64,000 nucleotides of DNA from Paramyrothecium sp. XJ0827. Taxonomy: Eukaryota > Ascomycota > Sordariomycetes > Hypocreales > Stachybotryaceae. The notes under the pieces were generated by a model. The model did no database searches, was not told the DNA's origin, and saw only the letters and a list, made by a program, of their open reading frames with translations. Below, piece by piece: positions 53,957 to 64,000 of the stretch (positions are counted from its first letter, which is position 1; each line of letters opens with the position of its first letter). Location: assembly GCA_020881915.1 (NCBI GenBank), contig JAJFPB010000010.1:434001-498000 (forward strand). Direction: 5' to 3'. Made by a program: the position numbers and the translations under genes.

Positions 53957-56456
53957 TCACTGCGCATAATATCTGTCCGCCTCTGAGTAGTCCTGGGACG
54001 TTTGCGTGTCGATGCTCGAACCCCTCCTACGTACCCAAGGCATCTGCCTGACGTTCGCCGCCAGGTTCTCCCGATCATGGCTCGAGATACTCGTCCCGAA
54101 AAGCCCCAGAGCCGCAATCACGTAGGTGACGCTCGACACGCCTGTTAGCACAGCCCAGAACATCCTCCGGGTCGCTGCTTCTGGGGATAAGTCAAAAATG
54201 TCGACACCGAAAAGTGTCTAGTTGAAGCGTTAGAGTCATATCATAGGGGGGACGGGGAGGCTGCTGCTTACAGCAACAAACGTGGGCGGCAGGAAGAAGA
54301 TTGTGACAATCGTGAAGACGAGGAGATACTTGCTCAAGATCCGAGTCTTCTGCGCCTCGACCACTGACTGCGCACTGAAAAGCTGTCACAAGATGTCAGC
54401 TATTTTCCCACAACCGACAAGAATCACCTACTCCATCTCGCAAGCTCTTGACCTCGTTGATGGTCCGCTCCAGCCTCGTCAGCAGCTTGTCCGACGCCTC
54501 CTTCTGCCTCCTCTTGACGATGGCCCAGTTGTGCTCGAGGACCCTCTGCGTGTCCTTGGTGTGCGGGTACGTCTCCTCGAACCAGTAGTCCTTGGACGTG
54601 GGCTTGCGCACGTTCTGCGAGAGGGCCTCGAGGTTGCGCAGCGCCGTTCGGATCGAGTCGGCGAAGAGCCGCAGGATCTGGAGCACCTGAAAGTACAAGA
54701 CGGACTTGTCGGCCTTGGAGTCCAGGATGATGGTTTTGAGGCGTCGCACGTCTCGCAACGTGTGAAGCTTGGGACGTTAGCGTTCGAGGTTAGCGTTCGA
54801 GGAGCATTGAAGTCATCCTGGCCACCTACCTTGACGGACACCATGGCATCCATGTGATCGATCGTGTCATTCCAATCGGCTTCCCACGATTCTATGAAGG
54901 CACAGATCTGGAGCTGGAAGACGGCCATCCCTGTATGAATGCCGGCGGGGAACAAACCATATCTCTTCCACGGGCTGGTGCGGTTAGTAACGGGGTCGTA
55001 GTACCCAGGCGATCCCCGCCACAGGTTGCGGCCCTGGTCTTTCGTTCGCTGGTCGGTGTCGATGAGCGACAGCAGGATGTAGTGGCCCAGAGGCCGGAGG
55101 ATCGGAAGCATGCTGAGCGTGGTAGAGTACCGTCTCTCGGCTAGCTTGAGCGTGCCCTGGCCGTAGAAGCCCTGGAACGAGATCCACTCCCGGCTGCATC
55201 GCAAACCAGGCGGCGCCTGCGCTTCCCAGTGGGCGTGCTCTAGGAACTCGTCGACCACGGAGAAGGACCGCATGTAGTGCATGAAGACGCCGTACCTGTG
55301 GGACCCCGGGTTCAGTGGGTTCGACGTGGCCTCGCACGTCGCGCTCTGGAATATCCTGGTGCGGCACGTCGCATGCACCGGCTTGTCGCTCCACTCGCTA
55401 AGGTGGGCGTGAAGGAACTGCGGGCCTCCGTACGGCCAGTATCGTGGTCCTTGGCCGAGGCAGAGGATCGTCGCAATGGTGTCATGGTCCAGGATTCCGT
55501 GTTTGCGGTCAATCGATATACGACTGGATGTCTTGTCTCAACTTCGATCCGGGAGATGGAGCGATGTACTCACCCGACGACGCCACAGACGGTGCTCTCT
55601 TCTAGTCGGTCCTCGGCCAGATCCTTTATTCCCCCAATGTCAGCGCCTACAGCCTTCTCAGTCGGATCTGGAGCGTGCCTACCTCCATCGCCTCCACTGC
55701 ATCAAAGATTTGCGTCCTATAGTCGAGAAGATCATCAAAGGTGCCCCGTACCGTGGAGTAGTTGATCTCGCGTTCATTGCCGAGCAACCCGCCGTAGCGG
55801 TTGTGCGTCCACGACTTGGGCCAGCTGTCTGCATTTGCGTACAGGCTCTCTTTCCTTTGCTTCGGTGCGCAGAAGAATTTGTCGTCCCAGGGCAGGGAGT
55901 ACAGCTCCGGCATCGTGACCCATTCTTTGAAGATGTCGTATGCCGTTTCCAGATTCGGTTTCGCGAACCACTGGACCTCGGACGATGTGGCTTTGTTCTT
56001 CCATGAGAAGTTGACGCTCGATACGAGCTCTTTCTTGCCGGACAGCTGGGCCAGAGAGGTGCCCCATGGCAGAAGGCTATTCAGAAACTCCCTCCCCAGC
56101 GATCTGTCCAGGTGAGCCGTCGAAGCTGCCTCTGACAGGACCCAAGCATCGTCTGGCTTTGACCATAATCTCTCTGCAATAAGGGCTATGTCCTCGTCTG
56201 TATCGAAGTTAAGATTCTTGGCTACTAGTTCAAAGAACCTCCGTTGCTCAGCGCTTAACCGTTCGAAGACCTCGTGGAAGGGGGTCTCTCCGCTCCACGA
56301 TTCATGCAGTGAAGGAGGCGCTATCAGCTTTCGCTGACTCGTTGCCGTAGAGGCGGTTTCGTTCCTGTCGCCGTCTACCGTGTTGACTCTCGTGATGGTA
56401 CCTGCATCGTCCTCTTGCAGCAAGGCGTCCATTGTGCAATAATGGCAGCCATTCAT
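53957..56456 (-). CDS. CorA-like membrane protein with large N-terminal domain
   Basis: Six exons (55683-56456, 55574-55623, 54830-55523, 54432-54767, 54272-54382, 53957-54217), 741 aa; Met at 56432 is an alternative start. The long soluble part begins with a helical region ('PFHEVFERLSAEQRRFFELVAKN'), is Trp-rich in the middle ('LGQGPRYWPYGGPQFLHAHL') and has a predicted coiled region before the membrane. Two C-terminal helices follow: 'YLLVFTIVTIFFLPPTFVA' and 'FWAVLTGVSSVTYVIAALGLF'. The helix pair and the 'TIVTIFFLPPTFVATLFG' segment match CorA-type channels, in which a GMN motif closes the first helix; here it reads GVD. Such fungal CorA-like proteins are numerous and not proven Mg2+ channels. 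A role in ion transport or membrane signalling is therefore only suggested. High GC makes long antisense frames. Confidence 0.75.
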
Positions 56457-57082
56457 TCAATTTTAGCTGCGTATCTGACCCCGCATCAAATTCACGAATG
56501 AGCAAGGGCTCAGAGACTGATACGCGTTGCGCCGCCGCCTTCTGGACAGGGATCTCTGGAAGGATTCGATGCTACGCCAGATAGCAGCTACCCTGTAGTG
56601 ATAGGAGCACTCCGATTCCACTGTTGTGTGAGTGAAGAGATTCATCATTCTTCTCGAATGCATTCGCAAATGAAGTGCAAAACAAGAACTTCTTGTAAAG
56701 ACCTCTTTGGGAGTGACCACTATCAGTGCGATGTTTATTTTCATTCTAAACACAAATATAACTGGAGTTAACAATCGTTAGGCACATCTATACACGGGCG
56801 ACGTTGCGTTGGTCAAAAGCCATAGAATCCCTTCCGTCAAAAGCTTGGTTTTGCGAACGTGTTTTGAATAATCAAGCAAGCGAGCCAAGCAGCATACTAA
56901 TAGAAACCTCTCAACAATGACGAATACGCAAAGTTGATTTCCCTGTTGCAGGAGGCCTTGAGAAATGGCAACCAACATACTAGCGACACTGGTGTGCATA
57001 CCTCAGAGCAACCCTTTTTGCTGTTGGACTTGCCTCAGATGAAGACGACTGCGAAAAGCATTCCAGATGGCATCTAACATTA
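56457..57082. other. Intergenic upstream of the CorA-like gene
   Basis: About 600 bp holding the promoter of the CorA-like gene. The minus-strand frames 56463-56774 and 56778-56999 show no family features. Confidence 0.45.
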
Positions 57083-57949
57083 TCAACACCCTCCGCCTCC
57101 GCCTCCGCCTCCTCCTCCTCCACCACCAGCGAATGCTCCCCCCAACCCAAGGAAAGCCGCAGCTCCAACCGGGACCCCACTTGAAGTTCCGCCTAAACCT
57201 CCGCCAGCAGCTCCTATGCTGAGGTTGTAATTGTGTTTCCAGTAGCAGTCGTGCAGCGCGAGCGAGGTGATCAGAACCTTGACTTCCCAGCTGCGGTCCG
57301 GTTGGAAATGGTCGCCGTCGCTAAGAAACATCATTTTCCACTTTTCCCTGACATGTCCGATTCCAGGCTGAGCACAAACGGCCAGAATCTCCGTCCCGTC
57401 GCGAATCCACTGGCCTGATGTACAGGTTTTTGACAGGCGCAGAAGTTCCCATCCATGATGACTTCCTTTCATAAGACGCACGGCGGGGCTGTGACTGGTG
57501 TAGCGCCACTCAAAGTCTTCCGGCTGGTTGGAGTCGTACATTTTTGTGGTGAATTTGTAGGAGAATTTATCGTCTTCGACGCGATGAGCAATTATTTGAC
57601 TCTCCCGCACTGGGGAGGTTGAAACTGATGGCAAGTTGATGATCCATTTCTCGGCCGTCCAATTTTCGTCGAGATATGTTGCTAAAGGGCTGCACCTTTC
57701 AGACGCGCCATCGTGTAGAATGACATTCGGATCGTTTGTGGAGCGATGCTTCTGGTCGTTGTCCCAAGTCACAGCCAGAAGAGGTTGCTTCCTGTGCTCG
57801 CCGAGGAAACTTCCTGAACTCTTGGAGTACAAGTTCAAACGCGCTGGTAAGCGAACAGAAGTGGCCGCTACCGCCCGTGACTTTGAAAAAGCGCCTGATT
57901 TGCCGAGCTTCTCATCATTGTAGTCGCTGTCTGAGGCCGAACTAGTCAT
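57083..57949 (-). CDS. Hypothetical protein with Gly-run tail
   Basis: Intronless, 288 aa from the Met at 57949; the open frame extends further upstream but without a better start. The first ~35 residues are polar. A beta-rich central domain follows ('LYSKSSGSFLGEHRKQPLLA', 'FSYKFTTKMYDSNQPEDFEW', 'REKWKMMFLSDGDHFQPDRS', 'WEVKVLITSLALHDCYWKHN'). The repeated short beta strands and a final hydrophobic helix-like segment ('VLITSLALHDCYW') recall tubby/LURP-one-like barrels, but this is a guess. The last ~45 residues are Gly/Ala-rich and end in a run of about 13 Gly before a Cys, encoded by a GGN/GGC repeat (57086-57125), so length polymorphism is expected. Confidence 0.6.
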   Translation of the reverse strand: MTSSASDSDYNDEKLGKSGAFSKSRAVAATSVRLPARLNLYSKSSGSFLGEHRKQPLLAVTWDNDQKHRSTNDPNVILHDGASERCSPLATYLDENWTAEKWIINLPSVSTSPVRESQIIAHRVEDDKFSYKFTTKMYDSNQPEDFEWRYTSHSPAVRLMKGSHHGWELLRLSKTCTSGQWIRDGTEILAVCAQPGIGHVREKWKMMFLSDGDHFQPDRSWEVKVLITSLALHDCYWKHNYNLSIGAAGGGLGGTSSGVPVGAAAFLGLGGAFAGGGGGGGGGGGGGC

Positions 57950-58639
57950 GTTGATTGCGTACAGTCCCCACGAAGTCGAAGCAGCAAATCGTAAAAGGTT
58001 TAGATTGCAAAGTCCGACGTAGCGGACGCTGAGACTAGAGACGACCAGTGTTTCCTCCCTTCGCAAATAATAAAACGTGTTACTATAAAGTCAGATCTGA
58101 GGAGGGATGGTTGCTGGATCGACGTTGCTTAAGCAACACTTGTGTGTGCGGTTCTCAGTTGGTGCAATCTAAAGTGGCGTCATGATACGTCTTACCCGTA
58201 GCGCTTGTGGAGGCGGCCAATGGTAGCACACGGCCCCTACACAATGATCTCATGGATACCTTTTCTAGGTCTGAACAGCTTGGCGCAAGCGCAACTGCAT
58301 AGAAGCACTTTCTTTATTGCTACATATCCTCGGCCAACCTTTAATTAAATTCTAGAACGTTATATGTTCCTATGCCGCGTTTGAGGTCCTTTGATTCGAA
58401 GAAGTGTTCAAGGAAAAAAGAAGCAAAAAAAACCTTGGGGAAGGTATTTCATTGCTAGCAGCTATACAATCTTAACAAGCACCAATCCAATCTGCAGTTC
58501 GATCACGGGCGTGAATAGGACCGCTTAGTCACGTACATCCACCACTCTGAATGATCTCCCAGCCACCGCTGCCAGCCAAGGAAGGCTTCCCTTCAACATC
58601 CAGTAATCTTCTCCCTCAACTGACCAGCATTTCACACCC
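57950..58639. promoter_or_regulatory. Divergent promoter region
   Basis: Shared upstream region of the Gly-tail protein gene and the kinase-like gene. No further genes; an AT-rich segment with poly(A) runs lies at 58390-58440. Confidence 0.4.
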
Positions 58640-59551
58640 ATGACTCTCTCTATTGGAGCCTTCTTCCCACTGTGGCTGCGGCTTTGGCTCGGGAAACGAA
58701 TTTTCCGCCCCCTTGGCCCCATTACTACAAGAGTCAGCTGGCATCGCATCATCAAAGGGCCATGCGATCCATCGGAGGTAGAGGCATTACAGTATGTCGC
58801 AAAGCATACAGCAGTTCCGGTGCCTAAAGTTTATGCTATACATGTCGAAAAAGGGTACATTTACATCGAAATGGCATACATCCGGGGCGATGACCTGGAA
58901 AGTGCCTGGAACGACATGCCAATCGACCACAGAGACACTATTTTCGCCGACATTAAGCAGCATGTATCCTCTCTTCGCAACCTCCAACCTCCACAACATG
59001 ACCTAGTTTGCTCGGCTCTCCAAAACCCCGTTTATGACTGCAGGATCGGAGCTCGGTTTTTCGGTCCTTTGAGCCATTACGAGTTTCATTCACAGACGCG
59101 AGGACACCTGATCATGGAAGACGTTGCGCCATTTCTGGGCCAGGAAGTAGCTCAAGTGCACTCAACTCGCTATGAAACTCGTTTCGCACATGCAGACCTT
59201 GCCCCAAGAAACATAATAGTCAGGGGAGGGCGTGTTGCTGCTATCATTGATTGGGGTTGCGCTGGGTGGTATCCAGAATACTGGGAGTTCACCAAGGCCC
59301 ATTACAACTATTTCTCCCGAGAGTGGGAGGAGTATCTTCGCTTAGCTCTCCCCTGCTATGAAACGGAGCTTACAGCAGAACGGATTCTCTGGAGAAAACT
59401 TCCCGAACCGGGCACACCGGCTACTTCGTATCGCGAAGGGGTTCGTTACAAGCGCAAGGGCTCAAGTCCCTCAATGGCGTGGTTAGACGCAAGAGCAGGA
59501 CGGCACCAAACAGATTTGTGGTCAATAGCCCTTTGTCGGGAGAAAATCTAA
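58640..59551 (+). CDS. APH-family (aminoglycoside phosphotransferase/choline-kinase fold) protein
   Basis: Intronless, 303 aa. N-lobe features: 'ALQYVAKHTAVPVPKVYAIH' and hinge 'YIYIEMAYIRGDDLESAW'. C-lobe: Brenner motif HADLAPRN (His184, catalytic Asp186, Asn191), then 'IIVRGGRVAAIIDWGCAGWYPEYWEF', the DFG-equivalent IIDWG and the GWYP..WE signature. This is the common fungal phosphotransferase-domain family; a few relatives phosphorylate small molecules such as choline or macrolides, most have no known substrate. The glycine-rich loop is weak (the N-lobe begins 'FRPLGPITTRVSWHRIIKGP'), so ATP binding is likely but not certain. The last ~40 residues are Arg-rich and poorly conserved-looking. 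Confidence 0.8.
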   Translation: MTLSIGAFFPLWLRLWLGKRIFRPLGPITTRVSWHRIIKGPCDPSEVEALQYVAKHTAVPVPKVYAIHVEKGYIYIEMAYIRGDDLESAWNDMPIDHRDTIFADIKQHVSSLRNLQPPQHDLVCSALQNPVYDCRIGARFFGPLSHYEFHSQTRGHLIMEDVAPFLGQEVAQVHSTRYETRFAHADLAPRNIIVRGGRVAAIIDWGCAGWYPEYWEFTKAHYNYFSREWEEYLRLALPCYETELTAERILWRKLPEPGTPATSYREGVRYKRKGSSPSMAWLDARAGRHQTDLWSIALCREKI

Positions 59552-60446
59552 CACTACATCAGATTGAATCTAAGTTGGGCGCTTGACCGATGACTGTGTT
59601 AGTTGATTAATTCATAAGTGGTGTACAATGTCCATAGGTGGTCAAAAGGCGCACATCTGGAAGGACATGCACACCCTTGTCTTCCATGTGAGCTGACGTA
59701 GCGAGGGTGGTGCTCAGATTGATCGAGTAGAACTCTAGTGATTTCTCGTTTGGAGCACCAGCATTGACAGGTGCATACATTTCACCATCGAGTGGGTATC
59801 TGGTGCTTCAACTGGCAGCAAGCCCATGGTCACATCATGCAAGCACGATGAGGGCTTGTTATTGCTAGATTGGGTCCTTGTCGGTCCTTATGAGGCTTGG
59901 TCGAGTATGGTCATTTCTGGGGAACGCCGGAGTTCGCTGTACGAACACTCCTGTACGCTGGTCTGAGCCAGAGTGTAGTCTCTGACTCACCCAGGAGACG
60001 AGTCACCCATCCTCTATGGCAAGATAACATTTTGCCTATTATACTTGTAGAGAAAGCTTGGCGGATGTTGAAAGAGCGAGGCTAGACACAGGCAACTTGT
60101 CAGCTGCATTTCCAGGATTTAATGATGTACAATGGCTGGAAGATTAGGGGATTAACAACCAATATGATTGTTTAATTTGTAGGCCTGTCTTGGAACGACT
60201 AGAAAATATGCCGAGGATGAGCCCACTTGAGCATTGTTTGTATAAGTCTTTGATGCCCCAGATCGGTTGACAGGATGCGCAAGAACAAGGCAATGTGAGT
60301 ATTCTTAGCTCATAACATAGGTAAGTTAAGGTTAGGTGGGAAAGAAGATAATCTCAGTGCATCTTCTCTTTTCGTTATTGAACAACACATAGTTCCTAAA
60401 TTTAAGAGCATTAATTCTTCCGAAATTGTTGACGCTCATAATACTA
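59552..60446. other. Intergenic between kinase-like and PKS genes
   Basis: Convergent 3' regions. One 62-codon plus-strand frame (59897-60085), whose 'RVTHPLWQDNILPIILVEKAWRMLKERG' reads like a decayed fragment, but with no assignable family. Otherwise nothing. Confidence 0.45.
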
Positions 60447-63400
60447 CTAAGTAGATACAGAAATCCTAGATATGATCTTCTCACAGATAGATAGTAGCGA
60501 GGTGGCATTTACCACCTCAAGAGTAGTCAACTCCACTGCCAGCTCGACCCTGATAAAGTTGCGGAACTCCACAGCGGCCAGGGAATCAATGCCATACGTT
60601 GATAATGGCCGGTTATAATCAATTGCTTCTGTCAGCCTCAAGCTGCGGACGAGGTACGTGTTCATCATCTCGACAGTCAAGTCCAGAACAGCCCGATGTT
60701 CAGCCTTGGAGCGGATCATGACAAGAATGGCTTGTACGTCCTTTGTAGTGGACTTGCCGGACCCGGACGCATTCTGTCCACCATCCTCGCCCCATATCCT
60801 CAGCCCACGAAATCGTGCATCGCGTAGCAGTAGCGAATCTGAGGGCTGCGGTAGCTGGATACCAGTAATCATGTGGGCTGCGCTTTTGGCATTGATGGGA
60901 TTCTTCTGCTGTTGCATGATGGAGAGCCCAAGAATCTTGCGCAAGAGCCGTTCGTTTATAGGCTGCCACACATTGTAGTCATAGCGTTCTTTCATCTCGG
61001 TCCGCTCCGCCATGTAACCCACATCTTCGATGACGCCGAGGTCGACGGAGCAGGCCGGCAGCCCGAGTTGCCGTCTGTAAACAGCAAACGCATCGAGAAA
61101 AGCATTTCCAGCGGCGTAATTAGCTTGGCCTTTGCTTCCGTACAATCCGGAAATACTGGAGAGCATGGTAAAGAAGTCAAGCGCGAGCCCTTGTTCTGAT
61201 GCGGCATTATGAAGATTCCAGGTTCCCTGGACCTTGCAAGCCAGGGCCGTGTGGTATTCATCCAACGTCATCGATCCGTAAATTCGATCCTGTTTCGCGT
61301 TAATCTTGAATGCCTTTACGACTTTGTGAGCAACTTACTCGAAGAACCATTGCGCCTTGCACAACGCCTCCAATTGGTACCGCTGTACTGTTGAACGCTC
61401 TTCTTACGTCTTCCATAACGGTGACATCCCCGGTAAGCAGATCTATTTCGCAACCCAGGGCCCGAATATCTTTGGCCGCCTTTTGAGAAGCTTCATCGGA
61501 GTGTCCACTACGAGAGAGCACGGCCAAATGTTTGGCGCCGTTCTTGGCCATGTGTATTGCCAGACTAGAGCACAGGCCTTTCAAGCCACCTACAATGAAG
61601 TAACACACATCAGGTCGAAGGCGCAGAGCCCGTGGTAACCGACGGACTGGGACGCTTATCTTGGCCTCGTCGGAATAACTGATGACCAGCTTGCCAATGT
61701 GCTTGCCGCTCCGGAGTAACCGGAAAGCCGCTGGTATGTCAGTGAAAGAGAAGATGTGTCTGGGCGAGATTGGTGTTAGATGGCCTTGGGCCATTAACTG
61801 AAATATGTCCGAGAGTAGGCTGTTCCAAAATCAGTAAGCGTTGCAACTCGTCACCAACCCAATGGTGAAAGATGGAAGAGACGGAACGAGTATACCTTGC
61901 AATCATCTCATCACTGATCTGTTTGTGAGAGAGGTCCAGAGCACGGAATGACGCATTGCGATTGAAAGGCTCCATGGACAGGGTATTCCTATCCAGGATG
62001 TCCCGTTTGCCAATCTCAACCATGACACCGCCCGCGGCAACAATACGCCACGACTCGTCGAGCAACTCGCCTGTCAGGGAGTTCAGGATAACGTTAACAC
62101 CCTCGCCGTTTGTTAGCTTGAGGATCTGCGCGCCGAATGCCGTCGAGCGGGAGGAAAAGATTCGATCGTCAGGGATGCCAAAATTTGACTTGAGAAAATC
62201 ACGCTTCTCTTGTGTTCCCACGGTGGCAAAAACCTAGCGAGTCTGGGTTAACAAAGCGGCTCTGGGGTTTGGCAGGCCACGGCTTGTTTAACTTACCTCG
62301 GCCCCTACATGTTGGGACAACTGGATAGCGGAGATACCTACACCGCCGGTGGCCGAGTGGATGAGAACACGGTCTCCCTTCTTGATGTGTGCCAAGTGAT
62401 ACAGCGAGTACATCGAGGTCATGAAGACACAAGGAATCGTGGCCGCTTCCTCGAAAGTCATGGTATCAGGGATCGCATGCACTGCCTCTGTCTTGGTCAC
62501 GATGCGGTTTCCGAAAGACCCCTTCTCGAAGAACGCAACGCGTTGGCCTGGCCGGAAAGCCGTAACGTCACTGGCAACACGCCGGATGATTCCGCTGCCC
62601 TCGCCCCCCAGGAGAAGTTCATTCTCCGGAATGATGCCGACTGTGACTGCAACCTCTTTGAAGTTGACGCCAGATGCATAAACTTCAATCTCGACGTAAT
62701 TCTGTTCCAGGACACCCTCGGAAGTCTCGTGTTCCTGGCTGACCTCATTGTAATGCAAAGCATCAATGTTGCCAATGCGCTCAGCATGTAGCCGGAAACT
62801 CGAGCTGGAACCTCGGAAATCCATCATCTCAACGGGTCTACCAGATACAGTCACCTCTTCCTTGGCCTGGTTGACTTGCTTGTCGCTGAGAATCCGGCTA
62901 ATCTTGATAACTCCGCCACGTTCTATGAATTCGTCATCCTGCGTGCTGACCGCCGTGGCTCGTTCATCGTCGAGCATCTTGAGGCATGCCTCAATCGCCC
63001 GGACGGTTGCCACTCCTGACGGATGTTCCACATCCAGGTTGATCAGGCGAAGAAGTGGCTCTTCGTTTCGGATCACTCTGAAAAGGCCTGTTATGGCCGC
63101 CTTGTCAGGGCTCGTCACTGTTCCTTGGGCCCCACTCGTAACCCATAGGATTTTGCATTGCTTCTCAATGAGGCCGTGCAGCAGTTCCCATTGAGGTTCC
63201 TTGAATGTGGTTGCGACTGGGGCGATGAGCTCATCCAATACCAAGACACGACTTCCATGACTAACCGTGGATACGTCGGAGGCATTGCTGAAGGAGTGAG
63301 ATGTCAGCTCAGAAAGGATCGAATTTTGTTCTGACTTATTTCCGTCAAAGTGGACCACAACAACATCATTCTTGTACAACACACCGTGAGGTTGTATCAC

Positions 63401-64000
63401 ATGCTCGGCTTCCTCGTTACAGGCTTCACCGTCCTCAAGTTCACCCTGCTGGGAAGCTGTTCCACTCGATAACGCATTGTTGGGTTCGAGATTGTCCGCA
63501 ATCGTCTCTTCTACCGTCTTGCCGTTTGTCAGAGCCCCGTTTGTTGGAGCTCCATTTATCAGTGTCCCATTCTTCAGGTTACCGTTCGTCAGGTTCTCCT
63601 TCGTGAAGTTCCCGTTCGTCAGGTTCCCGTTCGTCAGGGCTCCATTCGTCAGGTCACCGTTTGTCAGGGCCCCATTCGTCAGAATGCCGTTTGCGGTCTC
63701 GTCACTGACTATGACACCATTTGTGACCCCATTCATACTTGGGAGCTTTTCTTTTCGAGCCATTGTCACAGAGCCAGCATGGCCCACCCAGAAGAAACCA
63801 TTAGCCCTCCAGATAGTCTCCAAGTGGTTTGGAGCGGCCAATGAACCGACCACAAGCACAAGACCCAGACCATTTACATCTAGCAGCGCATGGGCATGTT
63901 TCAGAACCTCCGAGGAAGGACTGGATTGAGTCGGTGGCAGCCTGATAATGGCCAAATCAAACCCGCCTTCCAAGACGGTATCGGCTCTGGTCAAGTCGGC
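60447..64000 (-). CDS. Highly reducing type I polyketide synthase, C-terminal part (runs off the window)
   Basis: Exons in the window: 62297-64000 (continues beyond), 61896-62233, 61339-61819, 60447-61289; the 5' portion with KS, AT and DH lies outside. Order of domains: the end of a methyltransferase-like region ('GFFWVGHAGSVTMARK'); a linker with an NGxLT pentapeptide repeat; the ER domain ('ASGVNFKEVAVTVGIIP', 'HSATGGVGISAIQLSQHVGA', 'DLSHKQISDEMIA'); the KR domain (YFIVGGLKGLCSSLA, then LSSISGLYGSKGQANYAAGN with Ser, Tyr and Asn); and an ACP with 'YGIDSLAAVEFRNFI' (phosphopantetheine Ser). There is no thioesterase, so release needs another enzyme. The KR glycine loop is GGLKGL instead of GGLGGLG. 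Such synthases make reduced, methyl-branched polyketides. No other PKS-cluster gene can be seen within 5 kb downstream. Confidence 0.92.
63522..63691 (-). repeat. 15-bp coding repeat: NGxLT pentapeptides in the PKS linker
   Basis: About eleven consecutive 15-bp units encode Asn-Gly-(Ala/Asn/Asp)-Leu-Thr-type pentapeptides between the MT and ER regions; one copy reads KENLT and one NGNLK. The unit encodes a flexible, hydrophilic linker. Codon use within units is nearly identical, suggesting recent slippage expansion. Confidence 0.85.

Noticed and set aside
54479..54770. Ser/Arg/Thr-rich C-terminal part of a 299-codon frame
   Set aside because: It reads through the third intron into the wrong frame of the CorA-like gene.

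Overview
The window is nuclear DNA of a filamentous ascomycete (Pezizomycotina). Nearly every recognisable gene is split by short GT-AG introns, mostly 46-130 nt. Several reading frames that look broken become continuous once those introns are removed. The gene content is typical of a plant-associated mould: secreted cysteine-rich peptides, a GH43 glycosidase, secreted proteases, a Zn2Cys6 regulator, P450, NRPS-like and polyketide enzymes, UstYa-family protein and many MFS carriers. No rRNA, tRNA, CRISPR array or intact transposon was seen. The species cannot be named from this sequence.

Left part (1-16.7 kb): a secreted cysteine-rich protein, an MDR enoyl-reductase-like enzyme, relics of a sugar transporter and of an unknown gene, an eight-exon GH43 enzyme, an anion:cation-symporter MFS carrier with an 11-nt exon, a secreted S1/V8-like serine protease, and a gene-poor stretch with decayed coding remnants.

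17.2-30.2 kb looks like a compact biosynthetic locus: a cytochrome P450, an NRPS-like adenylation-thiolation-reductase enzyme, an acyl-CoA dehydrogenase, a SABATH-type carboxyl methyltransferase and a Zn2Cys6 transcription factor. Together they could oxidise, activate, reduce and methylate a carboxylic acid. A secreted M61-like metallopeptidase and a UPF0303 protein follow.

36.6-45.5 kb holds two small secreted peptides, a UstYa/DUF3328 oxidase-like gene and, divergent from it, a secreted precursor made of seven near-identical units separated by Kex2-type KR/KK sites. This pairing is the hallmark of fungal dikaritin-type RiPPs and is the strongest candidate here for an undescribed system. A DHA1-type MFS gene beyond them could be its exporter.

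45.8-59.6 kb carries a second ACS-family MFS carrier, a PTH11/rhodopsin-like seven-helix receptor, a TPP-dependent acetolactate-synthase-like enzyme, a CorA-like membrane protein, a Gly-rich tailed protein and an APH-fold kinase. The right edge (60.4-64 kb) is the C-terminal part of a highly reducing polyketide synthase (end of MT, ER, KR, ACP) that continues beyond the window. It contains an unusual Asn-Gly pentapeptide repeat linker.

Gene structures were worked out by hand from splice signals and frame continuity. Functions rest on recognised motifs, not on database searches.
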